A stretch of 6,848 nt of DNA from Actinomycetota bacterium (GCA_009703445.1 WLGA01000058.1:1-6848); one strand, 5' to 3'; counted from the first letter of the stretch, positions 1-6,721 are shown. Notes: generated by a model from the sequence alone, not told the origin. Made by a program: numbers and translations.

Positions 1-6
1 GAGCCG

Positions 7-37
7 CTGGGCTAACCCGAGTTGTCCGAATGCCCAG
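7..37. repeat. Inverted repeat ahead of the operon
   Basis: CTGGGC at 7-12 is the exact reverse complement of GCCCAG at 32-37, with 19 bases between. The right arm ends one base before the candidate -10 box at 39-44. An operator for a dimeric regulator is possible. A six-base match over this distance can also arise by chance, and nothing else supports a function. Confidence 0.25.
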
Positions 38-38
38 A

Positions 39-44
39 TAAACT
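39..44 (+). promoter_or_regulatory. Candidate -10 box for the fhaA operon
   Basis: TAAACT at 39-44 fits the TANNNT pattern of actinobacterial housekeeping promoters and would put the transcript start near 50-52, leaving about 20 untranslated bases with the ribosome binding site inside. No convincing -35 box lies at 16-18 bases distance; TTGTCC at 22-27 is too close. The position is sensible but the motif is weak. Confidence 0.35.
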
Positions 45-57
45 AGGGCGAGGCAAC

Positions 58-67
58 AGGAAAAGGA
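58..67 (+). promoter_or_regulatory. Ribosome binding site of fhaA
   Basis: AGGAAAAGGA at 58-67 contains two Shine-Dalgarno-like cores, AGGA at 58-61 (10 bases before the start codon) and AAGGA at 63-67 (4 bases before it). This is what selects the TTG at 72, since there is no nearby ATG or GTG in frame. Confidence 0.65.
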
Positions 68-71
68 CAAA

Positions 72-746
72 TTGGGCTTTTTAGAGAACTTCGAGAAGGG
101 CTTGGAGCGCATCGTCAATGGCGCTTTCAGCAAGACCTTCAAATCTGAACTTCAGCCTGTCGAAATTGCCTCGGCCATCCGTGCCGAAATGGACTCAAAG
201 GCAAGCATTCTGAGCCGCGACCGCATCCTGGCACCGAACACTTTTAGCGTTAGTTTGGCCACCCCAGACTTCAAGCGCATGGCCACTCTTGGAGACTCTC
301 TGATCAACGAACTGACCGAGCTCACCACCCGTCACGCGGTGAAGCAGGGCTTCCAGTTCGGCGCGGCTCTGGCGATCAAGCTGATCGAAGACCAGACCCT
401 CAACATGGGTCAGGTGACCGTCCGCTCGACCAGCCAAAACACCAAGGTTGAATGGATGCCGACCCTCGACGTTGCCGGCAAGCGCTTCTTGCTCAACAAG
501 GCGCACACCTCGGTTGGCCGCGACGCTAGCGCCGACATTCAAATCGATGACAACGGCCTAAGCCGCAAGCACTTCGAAATCATCTGGGATGGCAAGAGCG
601 CCGCTGTTCGCGACCTACGCAGCACCAACGGCACCACCGTAAACGGCAAGAAAATCGATGAAGTTGCCATCGCAGACAGCACCCTGATTCAGGCTGGTCG
701 CAGCGACTTCACCTTCCGAGTGATTGCGAGAACCATCAGTGAGTGA
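72..746 (+). CDS. fhaA: FhaA, FHA-domain phosphothreonine adaptor with DUF3662-type N-terminus
   Basis: A cytosolic adaptor of 224 residues. Residues 1-115 match the FhaA N-terminal domain (DUF3662) that opens with GFLENFEKGLE. Residues about 133-218 form a forkhead-associated domain with the phosphopeptide-binding residues in place: GR at 149-150, SRKH at 164-167 and DLRSTNGT at 181-188. In mycobacteria FhaA is a PknB substrate that binds phosphorylated MviN/MurJ to restrain peptidoglycan precursor export; the same role is inferred here. M. tuberculosis FhaA is 527 residues with a long Pro/Gly/Tyr-rich linker between its domains; here that linker is only about 17 residues, so the protein is close to minimal. 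The start is TTG at 72, chosen because the family begins MGxLxxFE and a good ribosome binding site precedes it. Codon 4 is a rare TTA. The 3' end overlaps fhaB by 8 bases. Confidence 0.93.
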   Translation: MGFLENFEKGLERIVNGAFSKTFKSELQPVEIASAIRAEMDSKASILSRDRILAPNTFSVSLATPDFKRMATLGDSLINELTELTTRHAVKQGFQFGAALAIKLIEDQTLNMGQVTVRSTSQNTKVEWMPTLDVAGKRFLLNKAHTSVGRDASADIQIDDNGLSRKHFEIIWDGKSAAVRDLRSTNGTTVNGKKIDEVAIADSTLIQAGRSDFTFRVIARTISE

Positions 747-1248
747 GTTAGCGCTATTCATCGTTCGCCTCGGCTTCGTGGCAGTGCTGTGGATCTTCGT
801 GTTCAGCATCATCTCGGTCATCCGTGCCGACCTATTCGGCCAAAAGGTAGTCAGCCGCGTCGCAGCAGCCAATGCGCCTGAGGTAGTTTCGGCCCCGGTT
901 GGCAACACCGCTCCATTTGCCGGCACCCCTACTTTGGTCAGCGAACCAACCGGCAGCACGGCAACAAAACTTGTGATTATCGAAGGTGACAAGACCGGCC
1001 AGATGGTTCGTCTCGAGCGCCGCGAAATCACCCTCGGTCGCAGCCCTGATTCAGACCTGATTGTCGACGACGAGTATGCCTCGACCCACCACGCGAAGTT
1101 GATCTTGATCAATAACGACTGGTTGATTCAGGACCTGAATTCGACCAACGGAACATACCTGGATGGCAGCCGCGTTGGCACCCCAGCTGTGGTCAAGTTG
1201 AACACTCCAGTTCGAGTTGGCAAGACCGTTTTCGAGCTTCGAAGCTAG
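739..1248 (+). CDS. fhaB: FhaB (FipA), membrane-anchored FHA-domain protein
   Basis: A 169-residue protein with one N-terminal hydrophobic segment (about residues 5-28, rich in F, V, I, L and W), a Pro/Ala/Thr linker (about 35-75), then an FHA domain at about 76-165. The FHA signature is visible: LGRS at 99-102, STHH at 115-118 and DLNSTNGT at 132-139. In mycobacteria FhaB/FipA is phosphorylated by the locus kinases and links FtsZ and FtsQ at the septum, especially under oxidative stress; a divisome or elongasome adaptor role is inferred. The GTG at 739 is chosen over the TTG at 724 because the product then starts directly with the membrane helix, as in the M. tuberculosis homologue of 155 residues. 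This start lies inside fhaA, giving an 8-base overlap. No strong ribosome binding site precedes it, so translation is probably coupled to fhaA. Codon 4 is TTA. Confidence 0.92.
   Translation: MSELALFIVRLGFVAVLWIFVFSIISVIRADLFGQKVVSRVAAANAPEVVSAPVGNTAPFAGTPTLVSEPTGSTATKLVIIEGDKTGQMVRLERREITLGRSPDSDLIVDDEYASTHHAKLILINNDWLIQDLNSTNGTYLDGSRVGTPAVVKLNTPVRVGKTVFELRS
1235..1246. repeat. Perfect 12-base palindrome at the fhaB-pstP junction
   Basis: AGCTTCGAAGCT at 1235-1246 is a perfect palindrome ending on the first base of the fhaB stop codon, 9 bases before the pstP ATG. It occupies the place where a ribosome binding site would lie. In RNA it could only form a very short hairpin. A regulatory role is not established; codon choice in the last FhaB residues may explain it. 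Confidence 0.3.
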
Positions 1249-1255
1249 CCAAGAC

Positions 1256-2515
1256 ATGGCAATCAAGACCATCAGCTATGCGGCCTCCGATATCGGTCGC
1301 GTGCGTTCGAGCAACCAAGACTCTGGCTATGCCGGATACAACTTGTTCTTCGTTGCCGACGGCATGGGTGGTCACGCCGGCGGAGACATCGCCTCAGCCC
1401 TAGTCGCACAGCGAGTTGCCCAGGCAGATGCGGTTTATGAAAACGCCGAAAAAGCCGGTGAGGTCCTGAAGGAAACCATCTGGCAGGCAAACCACGTTCT
1501 GCGCGATGCCTGCCAGGAGCACCCTGAACTTTCGGGCATGGGAACCACCTTCTCGGGCATGGTCATCGTTGGCGACAAGGCCACCATTGCCCACATCGGC
1601 GACTCACGCATCTATCGCGCGCGCAACGGCGAGGTCAAGCAAATCACCGCTGACCACACCTTCGTTCAGCGCCTGGTCGACACCGGCCGCATCACCCCCG
1701 AAGAAGCCTTGGTTCACCCGCGCCGAAGCGTGCTGATGCGCGTGCTCGGCGACATGGAAGAGTTCCCAGAAGTCGACATCGAAACCTACGATGTATTGCC
1801 TGGCGACCGTTGGATGATGTGCTCGGATGGGCTCTCCGGCCCGGTTCCCGAGAGCGTCATGGATCGCCTGATGCTTTCGAAAATCGACTCGGATGAAGCC
1901 ACCGAACTGCTGGTTGGCGAAGCCCTCGAGTTTGGTGCTCCCGACAACGTGACGGTGGTTGTTGTCGACATCGTCAACGCCAAGACTCAGACCGACTTCA
2001 CCCCATCCGCGCGATTCGTTGGCTCAGGGGCCAACGACGTGGTTATCGCAGACCGCAAGGGCAGCCGAATCCTCAAGATTCTTAACCCGCTCAACCTGCC
2101 AGACATCATCCTGCGTCGCACCGAAGACCCAACTGACTATGTTCCTGAGTCTGACGAATACCTCGAGAAGATTCTGCGCGAGACCCGCACGAAGATTCGC
2201 TGGCGTCATGTTCGCCAGTGGGCGACCGTGGTTCTGCTGACCGCTGCTGTTTTGACCGGCGTGCTCGGTATTTATAACTGGAGCCAAGACCGTTACTACA
2301 TCGCCGAGAAAGACGGCTACGTGACGATCTACAAGGGCATCCGCGAATCACTCGGTCCTTTGAAGTTCTCGGTGGTTTATAAGAACACTGGGCTCGCGAT
2401 GGCCGACCTACCTGAATACCAGCGCTATCTCGTCGAACGATCGATCACTGCGACCGACCTCAAGGATGCCGACCGCATTCTGAAGGCATTGAGTCTGGCG
2501 GTGGGTTCAAAGTGA
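1256..2515 (+). CDS. pstP: PstP, membrane-anchored PP2C-family Ser/Thr phosphatase
   Basis: A metal-dependent phosphatase of 419 residues that removes phosphate from the locus kinases and their substrates. The cytosolic catalytic domain spans about 5-240 and keeps the PP2C signature: NQD at 20-22, DGMGGH at 35-40, GMGTT at 94-98, HIGDSR at 113-118, CSDGL at 189-193 and PDN at 229-231; D35, G36, D191 and D230 should hold the Mn/Mg centre. A charged juxtamembrane region (241-321) leads to one membrane helix at about 322-340 and an outer segment of only about 79 residues. The M. tuberculosis enzyme has 514 residues, the difference lying mostly outside the cell. The ATG at 1256 is chosen because it gives the family N-terminus; a TTG at 1217 would overlap fhaB further. 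The gap to fhaB is 7 bases with no clear Shine-Dalgarno site, and the stop overlaps the rodA start by 4 bases. Confidence 0.95.
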   Translation: MAIKTISYAASDIGRVRSSNQDSGYAGYNLFFVADGMGGHAGGDIASALVAQRVAQADAVYENAEKAGEVLKETIWQANHVLRDACQEHPELSGMGTTFSGMVIVGDKATIAHIGDSRIYRARNGEVKQITADHTFVQRLVDTGRITPEEALVHPRRSVLMRVLGDMEEFPEVDIETYDVLPGDRWMMCSDGLSGPVPESVMDRLMLSKIDSDEATELLVGEALEFGAPDNVTVVVVDIVNAKTQTDFTPSARFVGSGANDVVIADRKGSRILKILNPLNLPDIILRRTEDPTDYVPESDEYLEKILRETRTKIRWRHVRQWATVVLLTAAVLTGVLGIYNWSQDRYYIAEKDGYVTIYKGIRESLGPLKFSVVYKNTGLAMADLPEYQRYLVERSITATDLKDADRILKALSLAVGSK

Positions 2516-3897
2516 GTTTCACAAACCTGACCGACGCCATCCAACTGCCAAGAATCATCCGGGTGATTCCGCGCAACCGAAACATCGAGGCTTGGCTGTT
2601 GGCATTCGCAATCGGCCTATTTGCCTTCGAGTTGGCTCAGATTCAGCTTTCGGTTCTTGAAATTCTTCGCGGAGACTTCTGGCTCTACTTCTTGCCTTTT
2701 GCAGCAGCGTCGATTGCGATTCACTTCGTGCTGCGCATCCGGGCTAGCGAAGCCGACTCACTGATTTTGCCGATCGGCGTTGTGCTCAACGGCCTTGGCA
2801 TCGCCGAGATTTATCGCCTCGACCTGCACACCGTCGCCGTGAACGGAACCGAGCTTTTTGCCGGCAAGCAGATCATCTGGACCTGCCTGGCCATCGCGGT
2901 TGCGGCCGTGGTTGTGATCTTCGTGCCGAGCAACCTGTTCTTGCGTCGCTACGTTTACGTCTCGATGTTTATCGGTGTTGCGCTATTGCTTTCACCAATG
3001 CTGCCGTTTATCGGCCGCACCATCAACGGTGCACGACTCTGGATCGGCATCGGCCCGCTGACCTTCCAGCCCGGCGAGCTAGCCAAGATTGCCCTGACCG
3101 TATTCTTCGCCGGATACCTGGTCACCCGACGCGATTCGCTGGCAATCGTCGGTCGCAAGGTGCTTGGCGTTCGCCTGCCGCGAGCGCGTGAACTCGGCCC
3201 AATCATTTCGATCTGGGTTGCCAGCCTCATGGTTCTGGTTTTGCAGCGCGACCTAGGAACCTCACTGCTTTACTTCGGTCTGTTCATCGTGATGATCTAT
3301 GTCGCCACCGGCCGAGCCATCTATGTGGTGGTCGGTTTGAGCATGGCGATTTCTGGCGCTTTGGTTGCGAGCCGCGTTGCCGACTATGTCGCCAACCGCT
3401 TCAACGCCTGGCTAAACCCATTCGACCAGGCCAACTACGACGCCATCGGCGGAAGCTATCAGTTGGTTCAGGGCATCTTTGGCCTCTCCCACGGAAACCT
3501 GCTGGGTGCTGGCCTCGGCGGCGGTTTGCCACACCTAGTTCCCCTAGCCGAAAGCGACTTCATCATTGCTTCTCTAGGTGAAGAGCTTGGCTTGATTGGC
3601 ATGTTCGCCATCCTTGGCCTTTACCTGCTTTTGGTTTCACGCGGTGTTCGCATTGCCTTCAACCACAACGACGATTTCTCGAAGCTGCTCGCCGTCGGTT
3701 TGTCATTCGTTATCGCTCTTCAGCTTTTCATCGTGATCGGCGGTGTGACCCGCGTGGTACCACTAACCGGTCTGACCACTCCGTTGCTTGCCGCCGGAGG
3801 TTCATCCTTGATCGCTAACTGGATCATCATCGGAGTGCTGTTGCGCATCTCCGACTCGATGGGCAGCGGGCCTCGAAACTTCGGGGCGGTGAACTAA
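2512..3897 (+). CDS. rodA: RodA, SEDS-family peptidoglycan glycosyltransferase
   Basis: A polytopic membrane protein of 461 residues with about 12 hydrophobic segments, the first at about 28-46. It polymerises lipid II into glycan strands and works with a class B transpeptidase, here the adjacent PbpA. SEDS landmarks are clear: NGARLWIGIGPLTFQPGELAK at 172-192 (FtsW/RodA signature, with Gly at 188 where Ser is common), QRDLGTS at 245-251, ESDFI with D349 as the likely catalytic aspartate, GEELGLIG just after it, and the PLTGLTTPLLAAGGSS block at 417-432. Length is close to M. tuberculosis RodA (469). The name RodA rather than FtsW follows from the locus, since the septal ftsW normally sits in the dcw cluster. 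The GTG at 2512 lies in a GTGA overlap with the pstP stop, so translation is probably coupled; no strong ribosome binding site is seen. Confidence 0.94.
   Translation: MSFTNLTDAIQLPRIIRVIPRNRNIEAWLLAFAIGLFAFELAQIQLSVLEILRGDFWLYFLPFAAASIAIHFVLRIRASEADSLILPIGVVLNGLGIAEIYRLDLHTVAVNGTELFAGKQIIWTCLAIAVAAVVVIFVPSNLFLRRYVYVSMFIGVALLLSPMLPFIGRTINGARLWIGIGPLTFQPGELAKIALTVFFAGYLVTRRDSLAIVGRKVLGVRLPRARELGPIISIWVASLMVLVLQRDLGTSLLYFGLFIVMIYVATGRAIYVVVGLSMAISGALVASRVADYVANRFNAWLNPFDQANYDAIGGSYQLVQGIFGLSHGNLLGAGLGGGLPHLVPLAESDFIIASLGEELGLIGMFAILGLYLLLVSRGVRIAFNHNDDFSKLLAVGLSFVIALQLFIVIGGVTRVVPLTGLTTPLLAAGGSSLIANWIIIGVLLRISDSMGSGPRNFGAVN
3870..3887 (+). promoter_or_regulatory. Hairpin covering the pbpA translation-initiation region
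   Basis: A 7-pair stem can form between 3870-3876 and 3881-3887 (one G-U pair, tetraloop AACT), ending 9 bases before the pbpA ATG. Its 3' arm contains the GGGG run that is the main G-rich candidate for ribosome binding; GGTGA at 3888-3892 lies free just after it. Ribosomes finishing rodA would melt the stem, so it would favour coupled translation of the RodA-PbpA pair. It is not a terminator, as no T-run follows. Inferred from base pairing alone. Confidence 0.35.
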
Positions 3898-5345
3898 TGA
3901 ATAAAGAACTTCGCCGAGTCAGCATCGTGATTTTCATGATGTTTCTGACGCTCTTTGTCGCGACCACGTCGATTCAGGTGCTTTCTGCAGAGACCCTGTC
4001 GCAAGACCAACGCAACGTGCGCTCGATCTATGACAGCTATAAAACTCAACGCGGTTCGATCCTGGTGGATGGCCAGCCGATTGCCTTCTCGAAGCCCTCG
4101 GATGACCTTTATCACTACCTGCGCACCTACACCGACCCTATGTATTCGGGTGTGACCGGCTTCTTCTCTAACTACCAGGGCGCAACCGGCCTCGAGTCGG
4201 CGATGAACTCATACTTGACCGGTCAGAACTCGGCGCAGTTCTTCGAGCAGATCAGCGCGCTGTTCTCTGGCAACCCGGTCACCGGCGCTTCGGTCGAGCT
4301 AACGATCGATCCTGCTGCTCAGAAGGCAGCCTGGGACGCCCTCGGCAAGATGACCGGCGCGGTTGTGGCTATCGACCCGAAGACCGGCAACATCCTGGCT
4401 CTGGTTTCTAAGCCTGGCTTCGACTCGAACCTGCTTGCCGTTCACAGCGGCGTCGACTCGACCAGAAACTACAACGAGCTGCTCAACGCGAAGACCGAAC
4501 CGCTAAAGAATCGCGCCACCACCGAGCTGTTCGCTCCTGGTTCGGTGTTCAAGGTTTTGGTGGCCACCGCTGCGATCGAGAGCGGCAAGTACACGCCGGA
4601 AAGCACCCTGCCAAACCCGGTGAAGTTCAAGCTGCCTGGCACAAACACTTACGTGCAGAACTCGGGAGAAGGAAAGTGCGGTGGCAAGGCCACGGTTTCA
4701 ATCGCCGACGCCCTGCGCTTCTCTTGCAACGTGCCAATGGCTCAGCTGGGCATTCTGCTCGGCCAAGACGTCATCCGAGCACAGGCCGAAAAGTTCGGCT
4801 TCGGCAAAAACATCAAGGTTCCACTTTCGGTCACGCCAAGCGTTTACCCAGAGGGCATGGATGACGCCCAGCTCGGCCTCTCCGCCTTCGGTCAGTTCGA
4901 CGACCGCATGACAGTGATGCAGGTGGCGATGATGTCGGCCGCGGTGGCCAACAACGGTCTGCTCATGAAGCCGAACCTGATCGAGAACGTGCTGTCATCT
5001 AACTTGGCGGCGTTGAGCACACCTTCGCCTTCGCAGTTCGGCAAGACCATGAGCCCAGAAACTGCGGCAAAGGTTCGCGACATGATGGTCGGAGCCGTTG
5101 CCCGAGGTGTTAGTTCGAACGCATCGATCAAGGGCATCTCGGTGGCCGGCAAGACAGGCACGGCTCAGAACGGCGATGGCGAGCCATACACGCTGTGGTT
5201 CACCGGTTTTGCACCCGCCGACAACCCTCAGGTTGCCGTCGCGGTGGTAGTCGCAAATGGGGGTGGCCTTGGTCAGGCAGGTCGAGGAAACTCGCTGGCT
5301 GCACCGATTGCCAAGAAGGTTATGGAGGCGGTGTTGCGCAAGTGA
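3897..5345 (+). CDS. pbpA: PbpA, class B penicillin-binding protein (transpeptidase)
   Basis: A 482-residue D,D-transpeptidase that crosslinks peptidoglycan outside the membrane. An N-terminal signal anchor (about 8-27) is followed by a short dimerisation domain (about 30-140, starting near QRGSI) and the transpeptidase domain (about 150-480). Catalytic motifs are intact: SVFK at 216-219 with nucleophile S216, SCN at 276-278 and KTGT at 419-422. Length is near that of M. tuberculosis PbpA (491), a protein needed for septation and cell length and phosphorylated by PknB. Only two cysteines are seen in the protein, C261 and C277, the second inside the SxN motif, and they could form a disulfide. 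It pairs with RodA: the rodA stop and pbpA start share one base (TAATG), and its own stop overlaps pknA by 4 bases. It lacks C-terminal PASTA domains, unlike PonA2 or the larger FtsI-type proteins of some Gram-positives. Confidence 0.95.
   Translation: MNKELRRVSIVIFMMFLTLFVATTSIQVLSAETLSQDQRNVRSIYDSYKTQRGSILVDGQPIAFSKPSDDLYHYLRTYTDPMYSGVTGFFSNYQGATGLESAMNSYLTGQNSAQFFEQISALFSGNPVTGASVELTIDPAAQKAAWDALGKMTGAVVAIDPKTGNILALVSKPGFDSNLLAVHSGVDSTRNYNELLNAKTEPLKNRATTELFAPGSVFKVLVATAAIESGKYTPESTLPNPVKFKLPGTNTYVQNSGEGKCGGKATVSIADALRFSCNVPMAQLGILLGQDVIRAQAEKFGFGKNIKVPLSVTPSVYPEGMDDAQLGLSAFGQFDDRMTVMQVAMMSAAVANNGLLMKPNLIENVLSSNLAALSTPSPSQFGKTMSPETAAKVRDMMVGAVARGVSSNASIKGISVAGKTGTAQNGDGEPYTLWFTGFAPADNPQVAVAVVVANGGGLGQAGRGNSLAAPIAKKVMEAVLRK
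5324..5328 (+). promoter_or_regulatory. Shine-Dalgarno-like site of pknA
   Basis: GGAGG at 5324-5328 lies inside the end of pbpA, 13 bases before the GTG of pknA. The spacing is longer than optimal, but this is the best such core near any internal start of the operon, and no alternative in-frame start lies closer. Confidence 0.45.
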
Positions 5346-6682
5346 AGCCCGAGGTAGACCAACTGTTTGGTGGTCGTTATAAGCTCATCAGCCGAATCGC
5401 AATCGGCGGTATGGGTGAGGTTTGGCTGGCCGAGGATGAAGTAATTCTTCGTCAGGTTGCCATCAAGATTTTGAAGCAAGAGTACATGGGTGACCCAAGC
5501 TTCATCGAGCGCTTCCGCATCGAAGCAAAGCACGCTGCCATGGTCAATCACGAGGGCATCGCCAACGTTTACGACTACGGCGAAGACTCGGGCTGGGCCT
5601 TCTTGGTCATGGAATACGTGCCCGGCGATTCGCTGGCCCGCATCCTTGAACGCGACAAAGTCTTGCCTGAGACCAAGGTCATGGACATCGTGGCTCAGAC
5701 CGCGCGCGCCCTGTATGCAGCTCACGAAGCCGGTCTAGTTCACCGTGACGTGAAGCCTGGAAACCTCTTGATTACCCCCGAGGGACAGGTCAAGATCACC
5801 GACTTCGGCATCGCCCGCGTTGCCGACCAGGTTGGGTTGACAGCAACCGGCCAGGTGATGGGAACGGTTCAATACCTCTCCCCTGAGCAGGCAACCGGAA
5901 AACCGGCCACGCCTTCAACCGACATTTACTCGCTGGGCATCGTGGCCTATGAGTGCCTCGCCGGCAAGCGCCCGTTTGGTGGCGACTCACAGATGATTAT
6001 CGCGATGGCGCAGATCAATGACATGCCTCCGGCCCTGCCGGTCGAGCTCGATGAGCGCGTACGCAAGTTGGTCATGTCTTGCCTGGCAAAGAAGGCCAGC
6101 GGTCGCCCAGAGAACGCATTGATTTTGGCCCAGCGCGCCGAAGCGCTTTTGCCGACTGCCCCGCGCTCACAGGCTGCAACCGAGCTGATTGAGCAGATCA
6201 AGCAGGTCACCGATCGCACCACCGAGATCGCCACCCTCACCGACACCGCGCCCCAGCCAACCCAGCCGATTGTCTGGCCATGGGTTGCCGTAATCGCGGT
6301 GCTCGGCCTAACAGCACTTTCGGTTGTCGTCGCCATCATCATCGGTTCGATGACCCCGGTTCCGTCACCGACCGTGACGGTAACCACCTCGAGTCAGCCA
6401 TCCGTGACATCCTCTGGCGGCCCGACCGCTCCGACTCCGGTCACAGTTTTGCTCGCCGACATCCAAGGTAAGCCGATCTCCGAGGTGCTCACCGCCCTCA
6501 CCGAGAAGGGGCTCGTTGCCGAGGCCATCCCAGGCACCAAGGTTGCACTCGATGACCCGAAGGACATGACGGTCTACGACGCATCACCACTGGGCAACAT
6601 GCCTGAAGGTTCAAGCATCAAGGTCTATTACTACGTCGTCGATATGGGCGAGCCAGCCCCGACGCCTGAGGTAACCCAGTAA
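5342..6682 (+). CDS. pknA: PknA, receptor-type Ser/Thr protein kinase with a diverged PASTA-like outer domain
   Basis: A 446-residue membrane kinase. The Hanks-type catalytic domain spans about 13-270: glycine loop IAIGGMGEV at 19-27 (first loop glycine replaced by Ala, as is usual in PknA), catalytic lysine K42, helix-C E61, HRDVKPGN at 134-141 with D136, DFG at 154-156, activation-loop T167 and T169 (matching the autophosphorylated T172/T174 of M. tuberculosis PknA) and SPE at 180-182. A Thr-rich juxtamembrane segment (about 275-309) precedes a membrane helix at about 312-336, a Thr/Ser/Pro linker (338-366) and one PASTA-like unit (about 367-433). M. tuberculosis PknA has no PASTA domain, so the outer part is notable. 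PknA regulates shape, division and wall synthesis. The start is GTG at 5342, in a GTGA overlap with the pbpA stop; it gives a normal kinase N-terminus. PknB would be the alternative name, but another kinase with a PknB-like start follows. Confidence 0.92.
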   Translation: MKPEVDQLFGGRYKLISRIAIGGMGEVWLAEDEVILRQVAIKILKQEYMGDPSFIERFRIEAKHAAMVNHEGIANVYDYGEDSGWAFLVMEYVPGDSLARILERDKVLPETKVMDIVAQTARALYAAHEAGLVHRDVKPGNLLITPEGQVKITDFGIARVADQVGLTATGQVMGTVQYLSPEQATGKPATPSTDIYSLGIVAYECLAGKRPFGGDSQMIIAMAQINDMPPALPVELDERVRKLVMSCLAKKASGRPENALILAQRAEALLPTAPRSQAATELIEQIKQVTDRTTEIATLTDTAPQPTQPIVWPWVAVIAVLGLTALSVVVAIIIGSMTPVPSPTVTVTTSSQPSVTSSGGPTAPTPVTVLLADIQGKPISEVLTALTEKGLVAEAIPGTKVALDDPKDMTVYDASPLGNMPEGSSIKVYYYVVDMGEPAPTPEVTQ

Positions 6683-6695
6683 TTCGCAAGCAATA

Positions 6696-6721
6696 TCTCA
6701 GGCTCAATAAGTAGACTGAGA
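6696..6721. repeat. Inverted repeat downstream of pknA
   Basis: TCTCAG at 6696-6701 pairs exactly with CTGAGA at 6716-6721 across 14 bases. The right arm overlaps the last two bases of the candidate -10 box at 6712-6717. It could be an operator or a weak RNA stem. There is no T-run, so it does not look like an intrinsic terminator. Confidence 0.3.
6712..6717 (+). promoter_or_regulatory. Candidate internal -10 box for pknB
   Basis: TAGACT at 6712-6717 fits TANNNT and resembles the TAAACT box before fhaA. It would start a transcript near 6724, with about 42 untranslated bases before pknB. No good -35 box is found at normal spacing. Support comes from its location in the only intergenic gap. 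Confidence 0.35.

Larger units (their letters stand above)
1..71 (+). other. Leader region upstream of fhaA
   Basis: This short stretch has no open frame that can be assigned to a gene. One forward frame reads four codons and then stops at 13-15, so the tail of an upstream + strand gene cannot be excluded, but four residues identify nothing. The stretch holds an inverted repeat (7-37), a candidate -10 box (39-44) and the ribosome binding site of fhaA, and so probably carries the operon promoter. No tRNA is recognisable in these bases. Confidence 0.5.

Noticed and set aside
724..738. TTG start for fhaB five codons upstream
   Set aside because: The GTG at 739 gives the family-type N-terminus that starts with the membrane helix and a shorter overlap with fhaA.
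615..1112. Minus-strand open frame of 165 codons opposite fhaA and fhaB
   Set aside because: It lies opposite two genes with clear FHA motifs, its product has no recognisable domain, and its composition is that of a shadow frame.
5195..5341. Upstream GTG start for pknA, adding 49 residues
   Set aside because: The extension lies entirely inside pbpA in another frame and reads as Arg/Gly/Ser-rich noise; the kinase N-terminus begins naturally at 5342.
5273..5725. Minus-strand open frame of 150 codons opposite the pbpA-pknA junction
   Set aside because: It is antisense to intact transpeptidase and kinase sequence and shows no family motifs or ribosome binding site.
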